Shown: positions 16,339 through 24,560, counted from the first letter of the stretch. The stretch: DNA of 31,648 nucleotides from CALGLS01 sp047626155 (GCA_047626155.1 JBLHRR010000049.1:1-31648); one strand, 5' to 3'. Numbers and translations are program-made. Notes: generated by a model from the letters alone, not told the origin.

Positions 16339-18027
16339 TTACTTCTCTTTTTTGGCGATAACTTCCAGTGGATGAAAGTTATCATTCCGCTCATCATAGA
16401 CACCGTTGTAAATAGACATCCTGTAACGATATTGGCCTGGCTGATCTGGTGCGGTAAGCGGTATTCTCATTGGAATACAATCGCCTGCCTTGATTTCGTC
16501 CACTTCAAAGGGAACTCGATGTTGAGATTGCCCGGCCCACTGTTTGACATTAAGCATCATGTAACCTACAGATAGAGGCCTTTTTTTATTTCCACGTAAC
16601 TGTACTGTTTTATTTGTCGGATTGCAAACCTCAAACGCAACACTAATTGAAGCTCCAATTTCTAAAACCTCTGGCAGCACTGTTGTTTTCACTTTCAATC
16701 TATTGTAAAAATAAAAATGATCCAAAAGCTCCAAGTTCACTTTGTCTTTAGTGCCTAACCAGATTCCTTTTTTTCGATGATCGACCAGGTGAACAATAGC
16801 CACTTCCCTGGTTTGCAGTTCCTCTTGTTCTTCAATCAGCAAGTCATATTGACTACCAGCATAACCTGCATTGTTTATTGCAAATCCCTGACTATTTCCA
16901 TAAAAACTAAACTTCGCAGCTCTTTGATAGCTATTAATAAATAAAGCCGGACGATCACCAACTGCGCTGCTCAAATCTTCCGCCCAATCTTTCCAACCAT
17001 GAAACTCAGCCGCCAAAGGAAAAATTTTCTGGGGTAAGACCTCCACCACAAGTATAAGTCGAAAAGCCATAATCAATAGAAAAGAGGGAATGGCCAGCCG
17101 ATAGGCCCAAGTCGTTAATTTTGTCTGCTTTGAAATATAATGATAGCTCATATAAATCAAGGGCACCATAGCCATTGCTGTCCAATTGGGCTCTACCCTA
17201 CCTTTTAAACTACTCAATAAAAAGAAGCCGAAAATACCGAAAAAGGAAAAGCGTAAACTGCGCTCAAAGACATCCCTTGAGGTGAATTTAAAAGCTGCCC
17301 AAAATAATAGAAAGCCAATCAACGGACCAAAAATCAACAATTGACCCAGTACATATTCTCCTACAAAAGCAATTGTGTAAGCCTCTGCGGAACGATCAAA
17401 TAAATGAAAACGGAAGGTTGGGAAATCATGGAGATATTGCCAATATAAGTGCGGAGCATAAGACAGCACCGCTATTAAAACAGCGAGATAAAAAGTCTTC
17501 TTTTTTAATAAATCGAAATTTGACAACAATACACTTACTAACACGACAATACCATGGTACTTACTATACCCCATAGCTGCTATGGTCAGTCCAAGCAGTA
17601 ATGCATTTTTCCAATCATATTTTTTTACATATCGTTGATAAAAGAAAAAGAACAAAGCAACGGTCAGCAATAAAGGAATATCTGGCGCCGCAAAAAATCC
17701 AAAATGAGCGATGACACAGCTCATCAATAACACAAAAAACAAAGATGGCTTGTCGGGTTTAGTGATCCGGAACATTAAATAAATTGTCAACAAATTAGCA
17801 AGTACAACAAAAAGACGAACGCCTAATTCATTTTCTAACAAGGTGTAGCCTAAGCCAATCAATACAGCTATGGCAGGCGGATGATCGAAGTAGCCCCAAT
17901 CCAAATTTTGGCTATACATCCAATAGTAAGCTTCATCGTGCGCCAGTTCCGTGCAAAAGCTTTGCAGGAGGTTTAGTAGCATGATGGCTAACAAATAGAG
18001 CGGCCAGGGTTTTTGATTTTTTTGCAT
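16339..18027 (-). CDS. Membrane glycosyltransferase, GT39/ArnT-like
   Basis: A 562-residue polytopic membrane protein of the dolichyl-phosphate-mannose-mannosyltransferase type, which moves a sugar from a polyprenyl-phosphate carrier to an acceptor on the outer face of the inner membrane. What is seen: a first helix (about 9-26), then the catalytic first loop with HDEAYYWMYS (acidic D30-E31) and DWGYFDHPP. About ten more hydrophobic helices run to about residue 335, with SKYHGIV and GRVEPNWTAM in loops. A soluble domain of about 200 residues ends the protein. The acceptor and sugar cannot be deduced. It converges on the gene ending at 16336. Confidence 0.85.
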   Translation of the reverse strand: MQKNQKPWPLYLLAIMLLNLLQSFCTELAHDEAYYWMYSQNLDWGYFDHPPAIAVLIGLGYTLLENELGVRLFVVLANLLTIYLMFRITKPDKPSLFFVLLMSCVIAHFGFFAAPDIPLLLTVALFFFFYQRYVKKYDWKNALLLGLTIAAMGYSKYHGIVVLVSVLLSNFDLLKKKTFYLAVLIAVLSYAPHLYWQYLHDFPTFRFHLFDRSAEAYTIAFVGEYVLGQLLIFGPLIGFLLFWAAFKFTSRDVFERSLRFSFFGIFGFFLLSSLKGRVEPNWTAMAMVPLIYMSYHYISKQTKLTTWAYRLAIPSFLLIMAFRLILVVEVLPQKIFPLAAEFHGWKDWAEDLSSAVGDRPALFINSYQRAAKFSFYGNSQGFAINNAGYAGSQYDLLIEEQEELQTREVAIVHLVDHRKKGIWLGTKDKVNLELLDHFYFYNRLKVKTTVLPEVLEIGASISVAFEVCNPTNKTVQLRGNKKRPLSVGYMMLNVKQWAGQSQHRVPFEVDEIKAGDCIPMRIPLTAPDQPGQYRYRMSIYNGVYDERNDNFHPLEVIAKKEK

Positions 18028-18074
18028 AGTTATAGACTCATTAGGCCTTTGGATAAGATCGGCATATCCAAAAA

Positions 18075-18108
18075 AAGCTCCACGAGAGATGAACCCTGCG
18101 GAGCTTTT
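18075..18108. terminator. Terminator downstream of the dodecin pseudogene
   Basis: AAAAAAGCTCC near 18075 pairs with GGAGCTTTTTT near 18108 around a loop of about 14 nt. T runs on both sides make it usable in either direction; the minus-strand dodecin gene ends about 20 bp before it. Confidence 0.75.
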
Positions 18109-18127
18109 TTATCCGATAAAGAGACGC

Positions 18128-18332
18128 TTATTTCGCTCCAAAAGTGATTTTAAAATTCACACGGAATTCAGATACTTTGTTTGACTTCACAACAACGCTC
18201 TGGCTCTGTACATAAGCAGATTTCACATTGTTTACAGCTCTAGCAGTACGAGCAACTGCTTTCTTCGTTGCATCCATCCTCCCAGCTTTTTGAGGAGCTT
18301 GCCATTACTTCGCGAACGTTCATTATAGCCAT
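18128..18332 (-). pseudogene. Dodecin family gene broken by a 4-bp duplication
   Basis: Dodecins are small flavin-binding proteins that form a 12-subunit shell. The first frame gives MAIMNVREVMASSSKSWED, a typical dodecin start, then runs off into a stop. A second frame continues ATKKAVARTARAVNNVKSAYVQ and EFRVNFKITFGAK to the stop at 18128-18130. The break falls at 18271-18278, where CATC is present twice in tandem; deleting one copy joins SWED to ATKK and gives a full dodecin of about 67 residues. It is either a recent mutation or a sequencing artefact. A terminator follows. Confidence 0.85.
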
Positions 18333-18438
18333 CGTAAAATTGTTTTGCATAGAAACAGCTTTTAATTAAACGTTATATTTTCGGCTCGTTTCTCTTAGTA
18401 TTACACAAAAAATACTTTGTTGGTAATTTTCTTTTCAA

Positions 18439-19086
18439 CTATTTCGCAGAAGCAAGTGCTTTCACTTGTTCGTACAACTTATCTTCATCCCCACTTCTAT
18501 ATTTTCTTTTATGGAAAATGATCTTGCCCTCTTTATCGAGTAAGAAAGTCTGAGGCAGGCCATTCAATCCGCCGGGCATTACTTTTCGAAATTCGCGATG
18601 AACATCATTGTATGTTTTCCAAGGCCATTTTTTATCTTCTACCCTTTTGACGAAGTTAGGATAATTTTTTGAAAAATCGGTAGAAATAGCGACCAGGTTA
18701 AAGTCGGTTTCTTTTTGCCAACCTTCGTACTTCTCGCTGATGGCTTTCATCTCCATTGCACAAGGTGCGCAAGTGGTGAGCCAGAAAAGTAAGACCGTAG
18801 GCTTGCCATTAGGTTTCAGTTCATTCTCAGAATTTAAAACCTCCCCCGCCGCTGTCTTAAGAGGAATGTCATATGGAAATGTCTTGTTAATCTTAGCTTC
18901 TGGACGCGCAGTGTCCGCCATATAATTACTTCGCTTTTTTACAGGTGGCATCGTATCTCGTTTTACAGAGGACTCTTGTGCAGTTGGACTTGTTACAGAA
19001 GCTGTAGCCGTTTCTACCTTTTGTTCAACATTAGTATTACAGGCAAGCAAAAAGAATGCACTAACTAGGAGAAGTATATTTTTCAT
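18439..19086 (-). CDS. TlpA/ResA-like thioredoxin-fold lipoprotein
   Basis: A 215-residue periplasmic thiol:disulfide protein held in a membrane by a lipid. The lipobox is LLAC with the lipidated Cys at 16. A Ser/Thr-rich linker (17-60) precedes the thioredoxin fold. The redox site is CAPC (106-109) in FWLTTCAPCAMEMKAI, and the cis-Pro lies in LPQTFLLDKEGKI (P178). It lies 28 bp downstream of the TPR lipoprotein gene on the same strand, so the two probably form an operon. Reduction of exported thiols, for example in cytochrome maturation, is the family role; the partner is unknown. The DsbD-like protein at the window start could be its electron donor. Confidence 0.9.
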   Translation of the reverse strand: MKNILLLVSAFFLLACNTNVEQKVETATASVTSPTAQESSVKRDTMPPVKKRSNYMADTARPEAKINKTFPYDIPLKTAAGEVLNSENELKPNGKPTVLLFWLTTCAPCAMEMKAISEKYEGWQKETDFNLVAISTDFSKNYPNFVKRVEDKKWPWKTYNDVHREFRKVMPGGLNGLPQTFLLDKEGKIIFHKRKYRSGDEDKLYEQVKALASAK

Positions 19087-19114
19087 AATTATTATTTTAT
19101 CTAACTGTTCAATA

Positions 19115-20125
19115 TTACCTCACTCTATCCAAAGCCTCTTGTGCTCGCGTAAAATCAGATTTCAAGTTCAGGGTTTGTTCATAATCATTTTTGGCCGCCG
19201 CTTTATTCCCTTTTACTTCAGAGACGGAACCCCGATAGTAATAAGCCATATAATAAGTCGGTTCTACATTTATGGCTAGGTCAAATTTCTTATAAGCTTT
19301 ATCCATAGAGTCCATTTCAAAATAAGCCAGCCCTGCATTGTAGTAAGAATCCACATATTGAGGCTGAAATCTATTAACATTTTCATATTCCGTTATGGCA
19401 TTCTTCAATTCACCCTTGTTGTGAAAAAAGCGCGCCTTTCCAAAATAGGCTCCGACATAGGTACTATCCAAAGATAAGGCATTATCGTAAAAACGAACAG
19501 CAATTGCGTTATCTCTTTTCCCAAAGAGTTCTCCAAGCATTGCCCATCCGTCGATTAGGTCTGGATCATTATCCACTGCTTTTTGAAAGCTGGCAATGGC
19601 ACGGTCCTCCTCTTCCATTTCTTTAAAATTTCGTCCCATCATAAAATAGGCTTCTCCCAATTGAGGATCAATTTTCAACACTTGATCAACCGTTTTCAAA
19701 GAGGGTGTATATTGTTTTAGAATATATTGGAACTCTGCTAATTTCAGTAAGGTTGGAATCCGCGTCGGGTACAATTCGGCAGCTTTTTCCATCGTCCTTA
19801 GAGCCAGTCGGGATTGGTAGTAATCCAGATAAACATCTGCCAGGACATGCCGGAAATCAATATTCATAGAGTCAATAGACATCGCTTTTGTCAAATCTAC
19901 AATGGCCTCATCGAATCCTTCCGCCTCATAATAGGCGTTCCCACGAGCAGCATACAAGGTTGCATCCCCTGGTGTTTTTACTATCTGTGCCGTAAGGGCA
20001 TCTATCGTAGGGTTTCCTGTACGCGGTATGGGCGCAGCAGAAGTGTCTGTCTTATTCGAATCAAGCTTACAAGCCATTGTCAAAACCAACAGGCTTAGGA
20101 AGAGTGGATAAACAATATTTTTCAT
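19115..20125 (-). CDS. TPR-repeat lipoprotein
   Basis: A 336-residue envelope lipoprotein built of about seven tetratricopeptide repeats, a protein-interaction scaffold. I start it at 20125 (MKNIVYPLFLSLLVLTMAC), which gives a proper lipobox with Cys 19; an ATG nine codons upstream would bury the signal peptide. The repeats run from about residue 50 to the end, with phrases such as LYAARGNAYYEAEGFDEAI, AYFMMGRNFKEMEEEDRAI and AYYYRGSVSEVKGNKAAAK. It is upstream of and probably cotranscribed with the TlpA-like gene. A specific role is not evident. Confidence 0.88.
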   Translation of the reverse strand: MKNIVYPLFLSLLVLTMACKLDSNKTDTSAAPIPRTGNPTIDALTAQIVKTPGDATLYAARGNAYYEAEGFDEAIVDLTKAMSIDSMNIDFRHVLADVYLDYYQSRLALRTMEKAAELYPTRIPTLLKLAEFQYILKQYTPSLKTVDQVLKIDPQLGEAYFMMGRNFKEMEEEDRAIASFQKAVDNDPDLIDGWAMLGELFGKRDNAIAVRFYDNALSLDSTYVGAYFGKARFFHNKGELKNAITEYENVNRFQPQYVDSYYNAGLAYFEMDSMDKAYKKFDLAINVEPTYYMAYYYRGSVSEVKGNKAAAKNDYEQTLNLKSDFTRAQEALDRVR

Positions 20126-20163
20126 TTCTATATTTGTATTTATTTCAATCAATTCACAGCGGT

Positions 20164-20171
20164 CAAAATTA
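20164..20171 (-). promoter_or_regulatory. Possible -7 element for the TPR/TlpA operon
   Basis: The minus strand reads TAATTTTG, matching TAnnTTTG, about 40 bp before the lipoprotein ATG. The -33 box is not clear. Confidence 0.4.
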
Positions 20172-20317
20172 AGGTATTTTTACTAAAGGTTTAGAATTGC
20201 AAGGACATTTTGAAGCACAACTCTTAACTAATGCCTTTTATTCTTATTTTCGTCTCGCAATATTGAAATTGGAACACAAATACAGCAATTTTCTATTCAC
20301 ACAAAAGCTACTTAATA

Positions 20318-20364
20318 ACAACGAAAAATTAACTTCCCGATTTGGAAATTATTTTTAGTGTAAT
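20318..20364 (-). mobile_element. MITE-like element, copy C (reduced to its two ends)
   Basis: A 47-bp segment with the two ends of copy A and almost nothing between. On the plus strand ACAACGAAAAATTAACTTCC equals the complement of the right end of copy A, and GGAAATTATTTTTAGTG equals the complement of its left end. ACTTAATA stands on both sides (20310-20317 and 20365-20372), so it again looks like an 8-bp target duplication, although the left copy overlaps bases conserved among element ends. It ends 10 bp before the ATG of the DinB-like gene. Confidence 0.6.
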
Positions 20365-20374
20365 ACTTAATAAT

Positions 20375-20896
20375 ATGCAACACTCCGTCCGACGTCCCCT
20401 ACCCGAAGAATCTCCTCAGTATTACAAAACCTACATCGATAAAGTACCTCAGGAAGATTTTCTTTCTTTTTTAAAAACGTCAAGTTCTGAAATCACTGCC
20501 TTCTTGAAAGGATTATCAGAAGAACAATGGATGCATCGCTACGCGCCCGACAAATGGAGCATTAAAGAAATGATGCTCCACATCGTAGACACCGAGCGGA
20601 TTATGGCTTACCGAGCGCTCCGAATTTCAAGAGGAGATAAAACACCTCTTCCTGGTTTTGAGCAAGATGATTATGTGCCATTTTCAAAAGCGGATCAAAG
20701 AAGTTCTGCTTCTATCATTTCGGAATATGACGCAGTACGCCAGGCCAGTGTCCAGCTTTTTGAATATCTGGATGACAGCCATCTGAAAACTGTTGGTGTC
20801 GCGAGTGGCAATCCTTTTACCCCACGAGCGCTTGGCTTTGTCTTGGCGGGACATGAAGTCCATCACATGCAGGTATTGAAAGAACGATATCTTTAG
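20375..20896 (+). CDS. DinB-like (DinB_2) family protein
   Basis: A 173-residue four-helix-bundle protein of the DinB/YfiT superfamily, members of which bind a metal with three His and often act on thiol cofactors or as damage-induced proteins of unknown chemistry. The start is placed at ATG 20375 (MQHSVRRPLPEESPQYY). Likely ligands are the His in MMLHIVDTERIMAYR and the two in GHEVHHMQVLKERY. RYAPDKWSIKEMMLHI is the usual family block. The region just upstream of the ATG is a reduced MITE-like element, so its expression signals may have been replaced. The substrate is unknown. Confidence 0.88.
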   Translation: MQHSVRRPLPEESPQYYKTYIDKVPQEDFLSFLKTSSSEITAFLKGLSEEQWMHRYAPDKWSIKEMMLHIVDTERIMAYRALRISRGDKTPLPGFEQDDYVPFSKADQRSSASIISEYDAVRQASVQLFEYLDDSHLKTVGVASGNPFTPRALGFVLAGHEVHHMQVLKERYL

Positions 20897-20932
20897 ACTC
20901 TTATATTTTTCCAATTCTAAATACAACAAAAT

Positions 20933-21295
20933 ATGACTATAGCAATCATAGCGCATGATGGCAAAAAAGCAGACATGGTTGGTTTCATAAAAGACCACAT
21001 TGATGTTTTCAAGAAGAACAGCATAACCCTTATTGCCACTGGTACGACTGGTAAGCATTTGCAACAGTCTGGCTTAGAAGTAGAATGCATGAAAAGTGGC
21101 CCAGTGGGAGGAGATGCACAAATCGCCAGTCGCTTGGTAGAAGGCAATGTCCAGATGGTCATCTTCTTCAGAGATCCTTTAGGGAAACATCCGCATGAGG
21201 TGGATGTGAATATGTTGATGCGCTTATGTGACGTACATAATGTCCCACTGGCAACAAATCCTGCTGCAGGAGCCTTGTTTTTGGATAGTTTGTAA
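20933..21295 (+). CDS. mgsA: Methylglyoxal synthase
   Basis: MgsA converts dihydroxyacetone phosphate to methylglyoxal and phosphate, a bypass that relieves sugar-phosphate build-up. The 120-residue product is short compared with the E. coli enzyme (about 150) and lacks N- and C-terminal extensions. Landmarks are AHDGKKADM near the start, ATGTTGKHL (phosphate binding), SGPVGGDAQIASRL (the catalytic Asp is in GGD), IFFRDPLGKHPHEVDV (active-site His and Asp) and PLATNPAAGALFL at the end. It follows the DinB-like gene by 36 bp on the same strand, so the two may be cotranscribed. A strong terminator lies 82 bp downstream. Confidence 0.95.
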   Translation: MTIAIIAHDGKKADMVGFIKDHIDVFKKNSITLIATGTTGKHLQQSGLEVECMKSGPVGGDAQIASRLVEGNVQMVIFFRDPLGKHPHEVDVNMLMRLCDVHNVPLATNPAAGALFLDSL

Positions 21296-21377
21296 ACTTA
21301 AAAAAAATGATTGGGTTGGATTCCCTCCCTTTTCGAATTACCTTCTATTGACAGATTAATCAAATTCATTCTGCATA

Positions 21378-21418
21378 AAAAAAACGTTGAACAAGCTATT
21401 GCTATTCAACGTTTTTTT
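21378..21418. terminator. Bidirectional terminator between mgsA and the DUF937 gene
   Basis: The arms AAAAAAACGTTGAA (21378-21391) and TTCAACGTTTTTTT (21405-21418) pair perfectly around a 13-nt loop, with A and T runs suited to both converging genes. Confidence 0.88.
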
Positions 21419-21451
21419 ATTGTTATAATTTATTCTAAAAAATAGAACGAA

Positions 21452-22075
21452 TTATTTATTCAAGAACTTACCGAACATTTTCATGCCCATTCCAGCTAGA
21501 TCATCCATTACAGAACCGTCGCCATCTTGATCTAATAATTTTCCGATAAGGCCCATCTCCTCTTGTTTAGCAGACGCAGAACCTACAGAATTCATCAAGA
21601 ATTGAGCGATTCCGCCGGCATCTAAACCGTCTTGTTTCTTTTGACGCCCCAACATTCCCATTACCATAGGAGCTAGCATTGTCATTAAGTTACCCGTTTC
21701 ATTTCCCCCTAATCCACTCATTTTTGCAATCATATCAATGGCATTAGATTGCTTACCCCCAAGTACGTGCTTAAGGATACCAGCTCCGTTAAGCGCAGCT
21801 GGCATAGCAGGTTCCTGAGGAGCCGCCGCTTGTCCAAGAAGCGCACCCAAGTTGTCAAGGATACCACCGTCATGGTCATTATCAAGAGCTGAAGCCAAGG
21901 CAGAAGCGCCATCTGTAGACTGTGCATTTTTGCTCAATGCAGACATCAATGTTGAAATTGCACCCTGTGCAGCTACCTGAGTCGCTTTCTTATCTGTACC
22001 TCCTAATTGTTGACTTAATTGATCGATCAATCCCTCTGAAAGTTGACCTTGCAACAGATCCATTAAATTTGCCAT
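21452..22075 (-). CDS. DUF937 family protein
   Basis: A 207-residue protein of the DUF937 family (PF06078), function unknown. It starts MANLMDLLQGQLSEGLIDQLSQQLGG, the usual opening, and has the Gly/Met-rich segment NLMTMLAPMVMGMLGRQKK in the middle. Two loops have the calcium-binding look D-x-D-x-D-G: DNDHDGG (65-71) and DQDGDGS (182-188), each followed by a hydrophobic helix, so EF-hand- or dockerin-like metal binding is possible. There is no signal peptide. It converges on mgsA. Confidence 0.85.
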   Translation of the reverse strand: MANLMDLLQGQLSEGLIDQLSQQLGGTDKKATQVAAQGAISTLMSALSKNAQSTDGASALASALDNDHDGGILDNLGALLGQAAAPQEPAMPAALNGAGILKHVLGGKQSNAIDMIAKMSGLGGNETGNLMTMLAPMVMGMLGRQKKQDGLDAGGIAQFLMNSVGSASAKQEEMGLIGKLLDQDGDGSVMDDLAGMGMKMFGKFLNK

Positions 22076-22217
22076 AATTGTTGTTATTTATTTAGAATTA
22101 AAAATTTACATCTTTTAGTCCACTTATTGAATCCAGTTTCTTTAATTCCCGTATTCTATAAAAAGGACACGCAATATAAGTATTCTAATAGAAATTCTCG
22201 ACCTGCTGTCAAATAAA

Positions 22218-22236
22218 GAACAGGCACTGCCTGTTC
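22218..22236. promoter_or_regulatory. 19-bp perfect palindrome, possible operator
   Basis: GAACAGGCA-C-TGCCTGTTC, nine pairs around a single base, in the divergent space between the DUF937 gene (minus) and the TPR gene (plus). A one-base centre favours a dimeric protein site over an RNA hairpin. No regulator is adjacent. Confidence 0.4.
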
Positions 22237-22277
22237 GTAGGTTAGACCCAAATCCCTCCAAGTGAAAACCTTATATT

Positions 22278-23306
22278 ATGCGCATCATCATTTCCACCCA
22301 CTTCTTCTTCTTCTTTCTTTGCTTTTGCTTAAAAGCTCAATATCTTCATACCCCAACACAAATTGAAACCATAAAAAAGGAATCTACCATAGACTACCAA
22401 TTAGATTCTGTTGTCCCTTCTTTAGCAGAAACTCCTGCTAAGATTATCAGCTTCTTTTATGAGACTGTAGTTTTTTCGGATACGTCACTTTCTAATCTAA
22501 TTACAAGTAAATTAAGTAAAAAAGAATTGAAGTTTTTAAAAAAAGGGGACCTCTTCTATAGGGATAAAAAATACAAAGAAGCTATTACTCAATATCAGAA
22601 ATCAGAAAAATTAAGTCAACATCCATATGTAATGGCTCGGATTGCATTCAGCTTTCAGCAGAGCGATCATCATCAGGATGCCATTACCGTTTATACGAAA
22701 CTATTAACGACCGACATCAGTAACGCTTTCATCTATCTCCAACTGGCTAATTGCTACCACCAACAGGAAGAATACAAAATGGCTAGCCGCCAAGTAACGC
22801 TGGCTCATTTATTCAATCGGAACAATACGGCCTACCTAGATACCCTCAGCAAGATCTATAAAAGTCAAAGTTGGAAATTTCGCGCACTGGATTTTAATCC
22901 AATATATGAAATCAAGAGTACTGATATGCAAGTCCAAATCAGAGCTGCTGCTGAGCCCTGGATCGCCTATGCTTCCGTTAAAGCGATATGGGCTTATGAA
23001 CCTGGTTACTTAGAAAAAATGAAATACCTTTCTTCCGAAGACAGTCGAATCATTGAAGAAAAAGAAGCTTTGTTCAATGCTTTAGTGGTTTATGAAAAGT
23101 TAGAGGCTCCTGCTAAGATTGATTTCCCTGGTTTATATACCTTATCCCATGCCCTGCCCGAGAAGCGAGTAAATGATTTTATCATGTATGAAATCAGCTT
23201 GCGTGAGCATCCTGAGATTACTGCTCAACTCAGTGAAGAAAGGCTTGAGCAGTTGATTGATTATGTTTACACTTATCGAGTGAAAGCGATGGAGGTTTCG
23301 CAGTGA
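22278..23306 (+). CDS. Exported TPR-repeat protein of unknown function
   Basis: A 342-residue product with a strong signal peptide (about 1-20, Phe-rich, ending LKAQ). Residues 75-195 carry two or three tetratricopeptide repeats: FLKKGDLFYRDKKYKEAITQY, VMARIAFSFQQSDHHQDAI and AFIYLQLANCYHQQEEYKMA. The C-terminal 130 residues (EIKSTDMQVQIRAAAEPWIAYA onward) are helical with no motif I know. It stands alone on the plus strand between an operator-like palindrome and a repeat-rich gap. A periplasmic scaffold role is likely but unspecific. Confidence 0.82.
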   Translation: MRIIISTHFFFFFLCFCLKAQYLHTPTQIETIKKESTIDYQLDSVVPSLAETPAKIISFFYETVVFSDTSLSNLITSKLSKKELKFLKKGDLFYRDKKYKEAITQYQKSEKLSQHPYVMARIAFSFQQSDHHQDAITVYTKLLTTDISNAFIYLQLANCYHQQEEYKMASRQVTLAHLFNRNNTAYLDTLSKIYKSQSWKFRALDFNPIYEIKSTDMQVQIRAAAEPWIAYASVKAIWAYEPGYLEKMKYLSSEDSRIIEEKEALFNALVVYEKLEAPAKIDFPGLYTLSHALPEKRVNDFIMYEISLREHPEITAQLSEERLEQLIDYVYTYRVKAMEVSQ

Positions 23307-23325
23307 TAGTAACTCAACTTTAAAT

Positions 23326-23378
23326 TTTTCAAATCAAAAACGACCTCAACCTTTTCAAATCAAAGGCAACCTCAACTA
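23326..23378 (+). repeat. Imperfect 26-bp tandem repeat
   Basis: Two adjacent copies of a unit reading TTTTCAAATCAAA, two or three variable bases, then ACCTCAAC, directly after the TPR gene. It runs into the hairpin at 23374-23424. Confidence 0.6.
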
Positions 23379-23424
23379 CAATTCCCTTGATACGCAGACG
23401 AAGCGCATTAAGGGAATTGTAGTT
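23374..23424. repeat. Hairpin with 15-bp perfect arms
   Basis: AACTACAATTCCCTT (23374-23388) and AAGGGAATTGTAGTT (23410-23424) pair perfectly around a 21-nt loop. There is no T run, so a plain terminator is unlikely. It could be a REP-like palindrome or an mRNA 3'-end structure of the TPR gene. Confidence 0.7.
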
Positions 23425-23492
23425 ATAGCCATAAAAGCCCCTTTTCGCATCTAGCCCCTCTCCAATTTTTTCAAAAATAATTCTCCTTCTGC

Positions 23493-23543
23493 TTGCAAAA
23501 CAAGAAACAATAAACTAACTTTGTTTTTCAAAGTACTTTTAAT
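23493..23543 (+). promoter_or_regulatory. Promoter with operator 1 (membrane protein/regulator pair)
   Basis: TTG (23493-23495), 20 bp and TAACTTTG (23516-23523) form a Bacteroidota promoter. Overlapping its -7 box is the palindrome ACTTTG-TTTTT-CAAAGT (23518-23534), followed by ACTTTTAAT. The same arrangement appears at 24580-24605, so this looks like a repressor site. Confidence 0.7.
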
Positions 23544-23559
23544 TAATCAAATCGTGGTA

Positions 23560-24207
23560 ATGGATAAGCGTAATGAACATTTAGAAACCTTAAGCGAAAT
23601 TCGCTCCCTGATGGAGCGCTCTTCCCGCTTTATTTCCCTAAGCGGCTTATCAGGAGTTGCGGCCGGTATATTTGCTTTACTCGGAGCTGCGATGGTCTAT
23701 ATTTATCTTGGTATGATACCTTTTGCACATAAAAAAATGTACTATGTCGTAGCAGAGACGACCCATAAATGGGGAATGGATTATATAACTTTCTTTTTTT
23801 TAGACGCTGCAATTGTATTGCTATTTGCATTACTCGGAGGGGTGTTTTTTACATTTCGGAAGGCAAAGCAGAAAGGAGATAAAATTGGCTGGGATGCTTT
23901 GTCACGCCGTTTGGTAATGAGTATGGTTGTTCCTTTAGTGGCAGGTGGTATTTTCTGTCTTGGTTTGATTTATCACAATGAATTCGGATTGGTGGCTCCG
24001 GCTACTTTGATTTTTTATGGGTTGGCTTGTATCAATGCCAGTAAATATACTTTGAAAGACATTGGGAATTTGGGAATGCTTGAAGTAGCTTTGGGCCTCG
24101 TTGCGCTCTTCAATGTGGGTTATGGGTTGGAATTTTGGGCGATGGGCTTTGGCGTACTACACATTGTTTATGGCGTGATGATGTATTATAAGTATGAAAA
24201 AAACTAA
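23560..24207 (+). CDS. Membrane protein linked to a winged-helix regulator
   Basis: A 215-residue integral membrane protein. The start is placed at ATG 23560 (MDKRNEHLETLSEIRSLMERSSRFISLSGLSG), because the frame upstream overlaps the promoter. A short cytoplasmic helix (1-25) precedes about six hydrophobic segments (near 27-50, 77-97, 114-134, 137-157, 166-182, 185-208). It ends with Lys/Glu just after the last helix. Proteins of this layout are often encoded right before a small winged-helix regulator in Bacteroidota, as here (53 bp apart). No transport or enzyme motif is seen. It may be a sensor or partner of the regulator, by inference only. Confidence 0.85.
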   Translation: MDKRNEHLETLSEIRSLMERSSRFISLSGLSGVAAGIFALLGAAMVYIYLGMIPFAHKKMYYVVAETTHKWGMDYITFFFLDAAIVLLFALLGGVFFTFRKAKQKGDKIGWDALSRRLVMSMVVPLVAGGIFCLGLIYHNEFGLVAPATLIFYGLACINASKYTLKDIGNLGMLEVALGLVALFNVGYGLEFWAMGFGVLHIVYGVMMYYKYEKN

Positions 24208-24260
24208 GGAACGCTATAAGTATTGCATAAAAAAGTAAACTCGTATTCTGGACTATTAGC

Positions 24261-24560
24261 ATGAAGAAAATAATTGCAAATCTTAATAAGGCATTTGATA
24301 ATAAAGTTCGGTTGGGCATTATGTCTTTGCTGATGGTGAACGACTGGGTGGGGTTTAAAACACTCAAGGAAATGCTCGAATTGTCTGATGGACGCTTGGC
24401 TAGTCATATCAAAGCGCTGGAAGCAGCGGAGTATATTGAAATCCGTAAAATGTTTGTTGGGAAAAAACCACAAACTTCTTATGCTACTACTAAAGCAGGA
24501 AGAAAAGCATTCAACGACCATTTAGATGCGCTGGAAATTTTATTGAAGAGTCGAGATTGA
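24261..24560 (+). CDS. Winged-helix transcriptional regulator (HTH_34 type)
   Basis: A 99-residue regulator that is essentially one winged-helix domain. It opens MKKIIANLNKAFDNKVRLGIMSLLMVNDW. The recognition region is FKTLKEMLELSDGRLASHIKALEAAEYIEIRK, and the wing is KPQTSYATTKAGRKAFNDHLDAL. This matches the winged helix DNA-binding family PF13601, relatives of MarR/ArsR without a ligand domain. Such small proteins bind palindromes as dimers. The repeated ACTTTG-N5-CAAAGT sites before 23560 and before 24664 are the natural targets, so autoregulation and control of the Coq4/MpaB pair are inferred. Confidence 0.9.
   Translation: MKKIIANLNKAFDNKVRLGIMSLLMVNDWVGFKTLKEMLELSDGRLASHIKALEAAEYIEIRKMFVGKKPQTSYATTKAGRKAFNDHLDALEILLKSRD

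Noticed and set aside
23326..23424. CRISPR array
   Set aside because: Only two tandem units and no spacers; no cas genes anywhere in the window.
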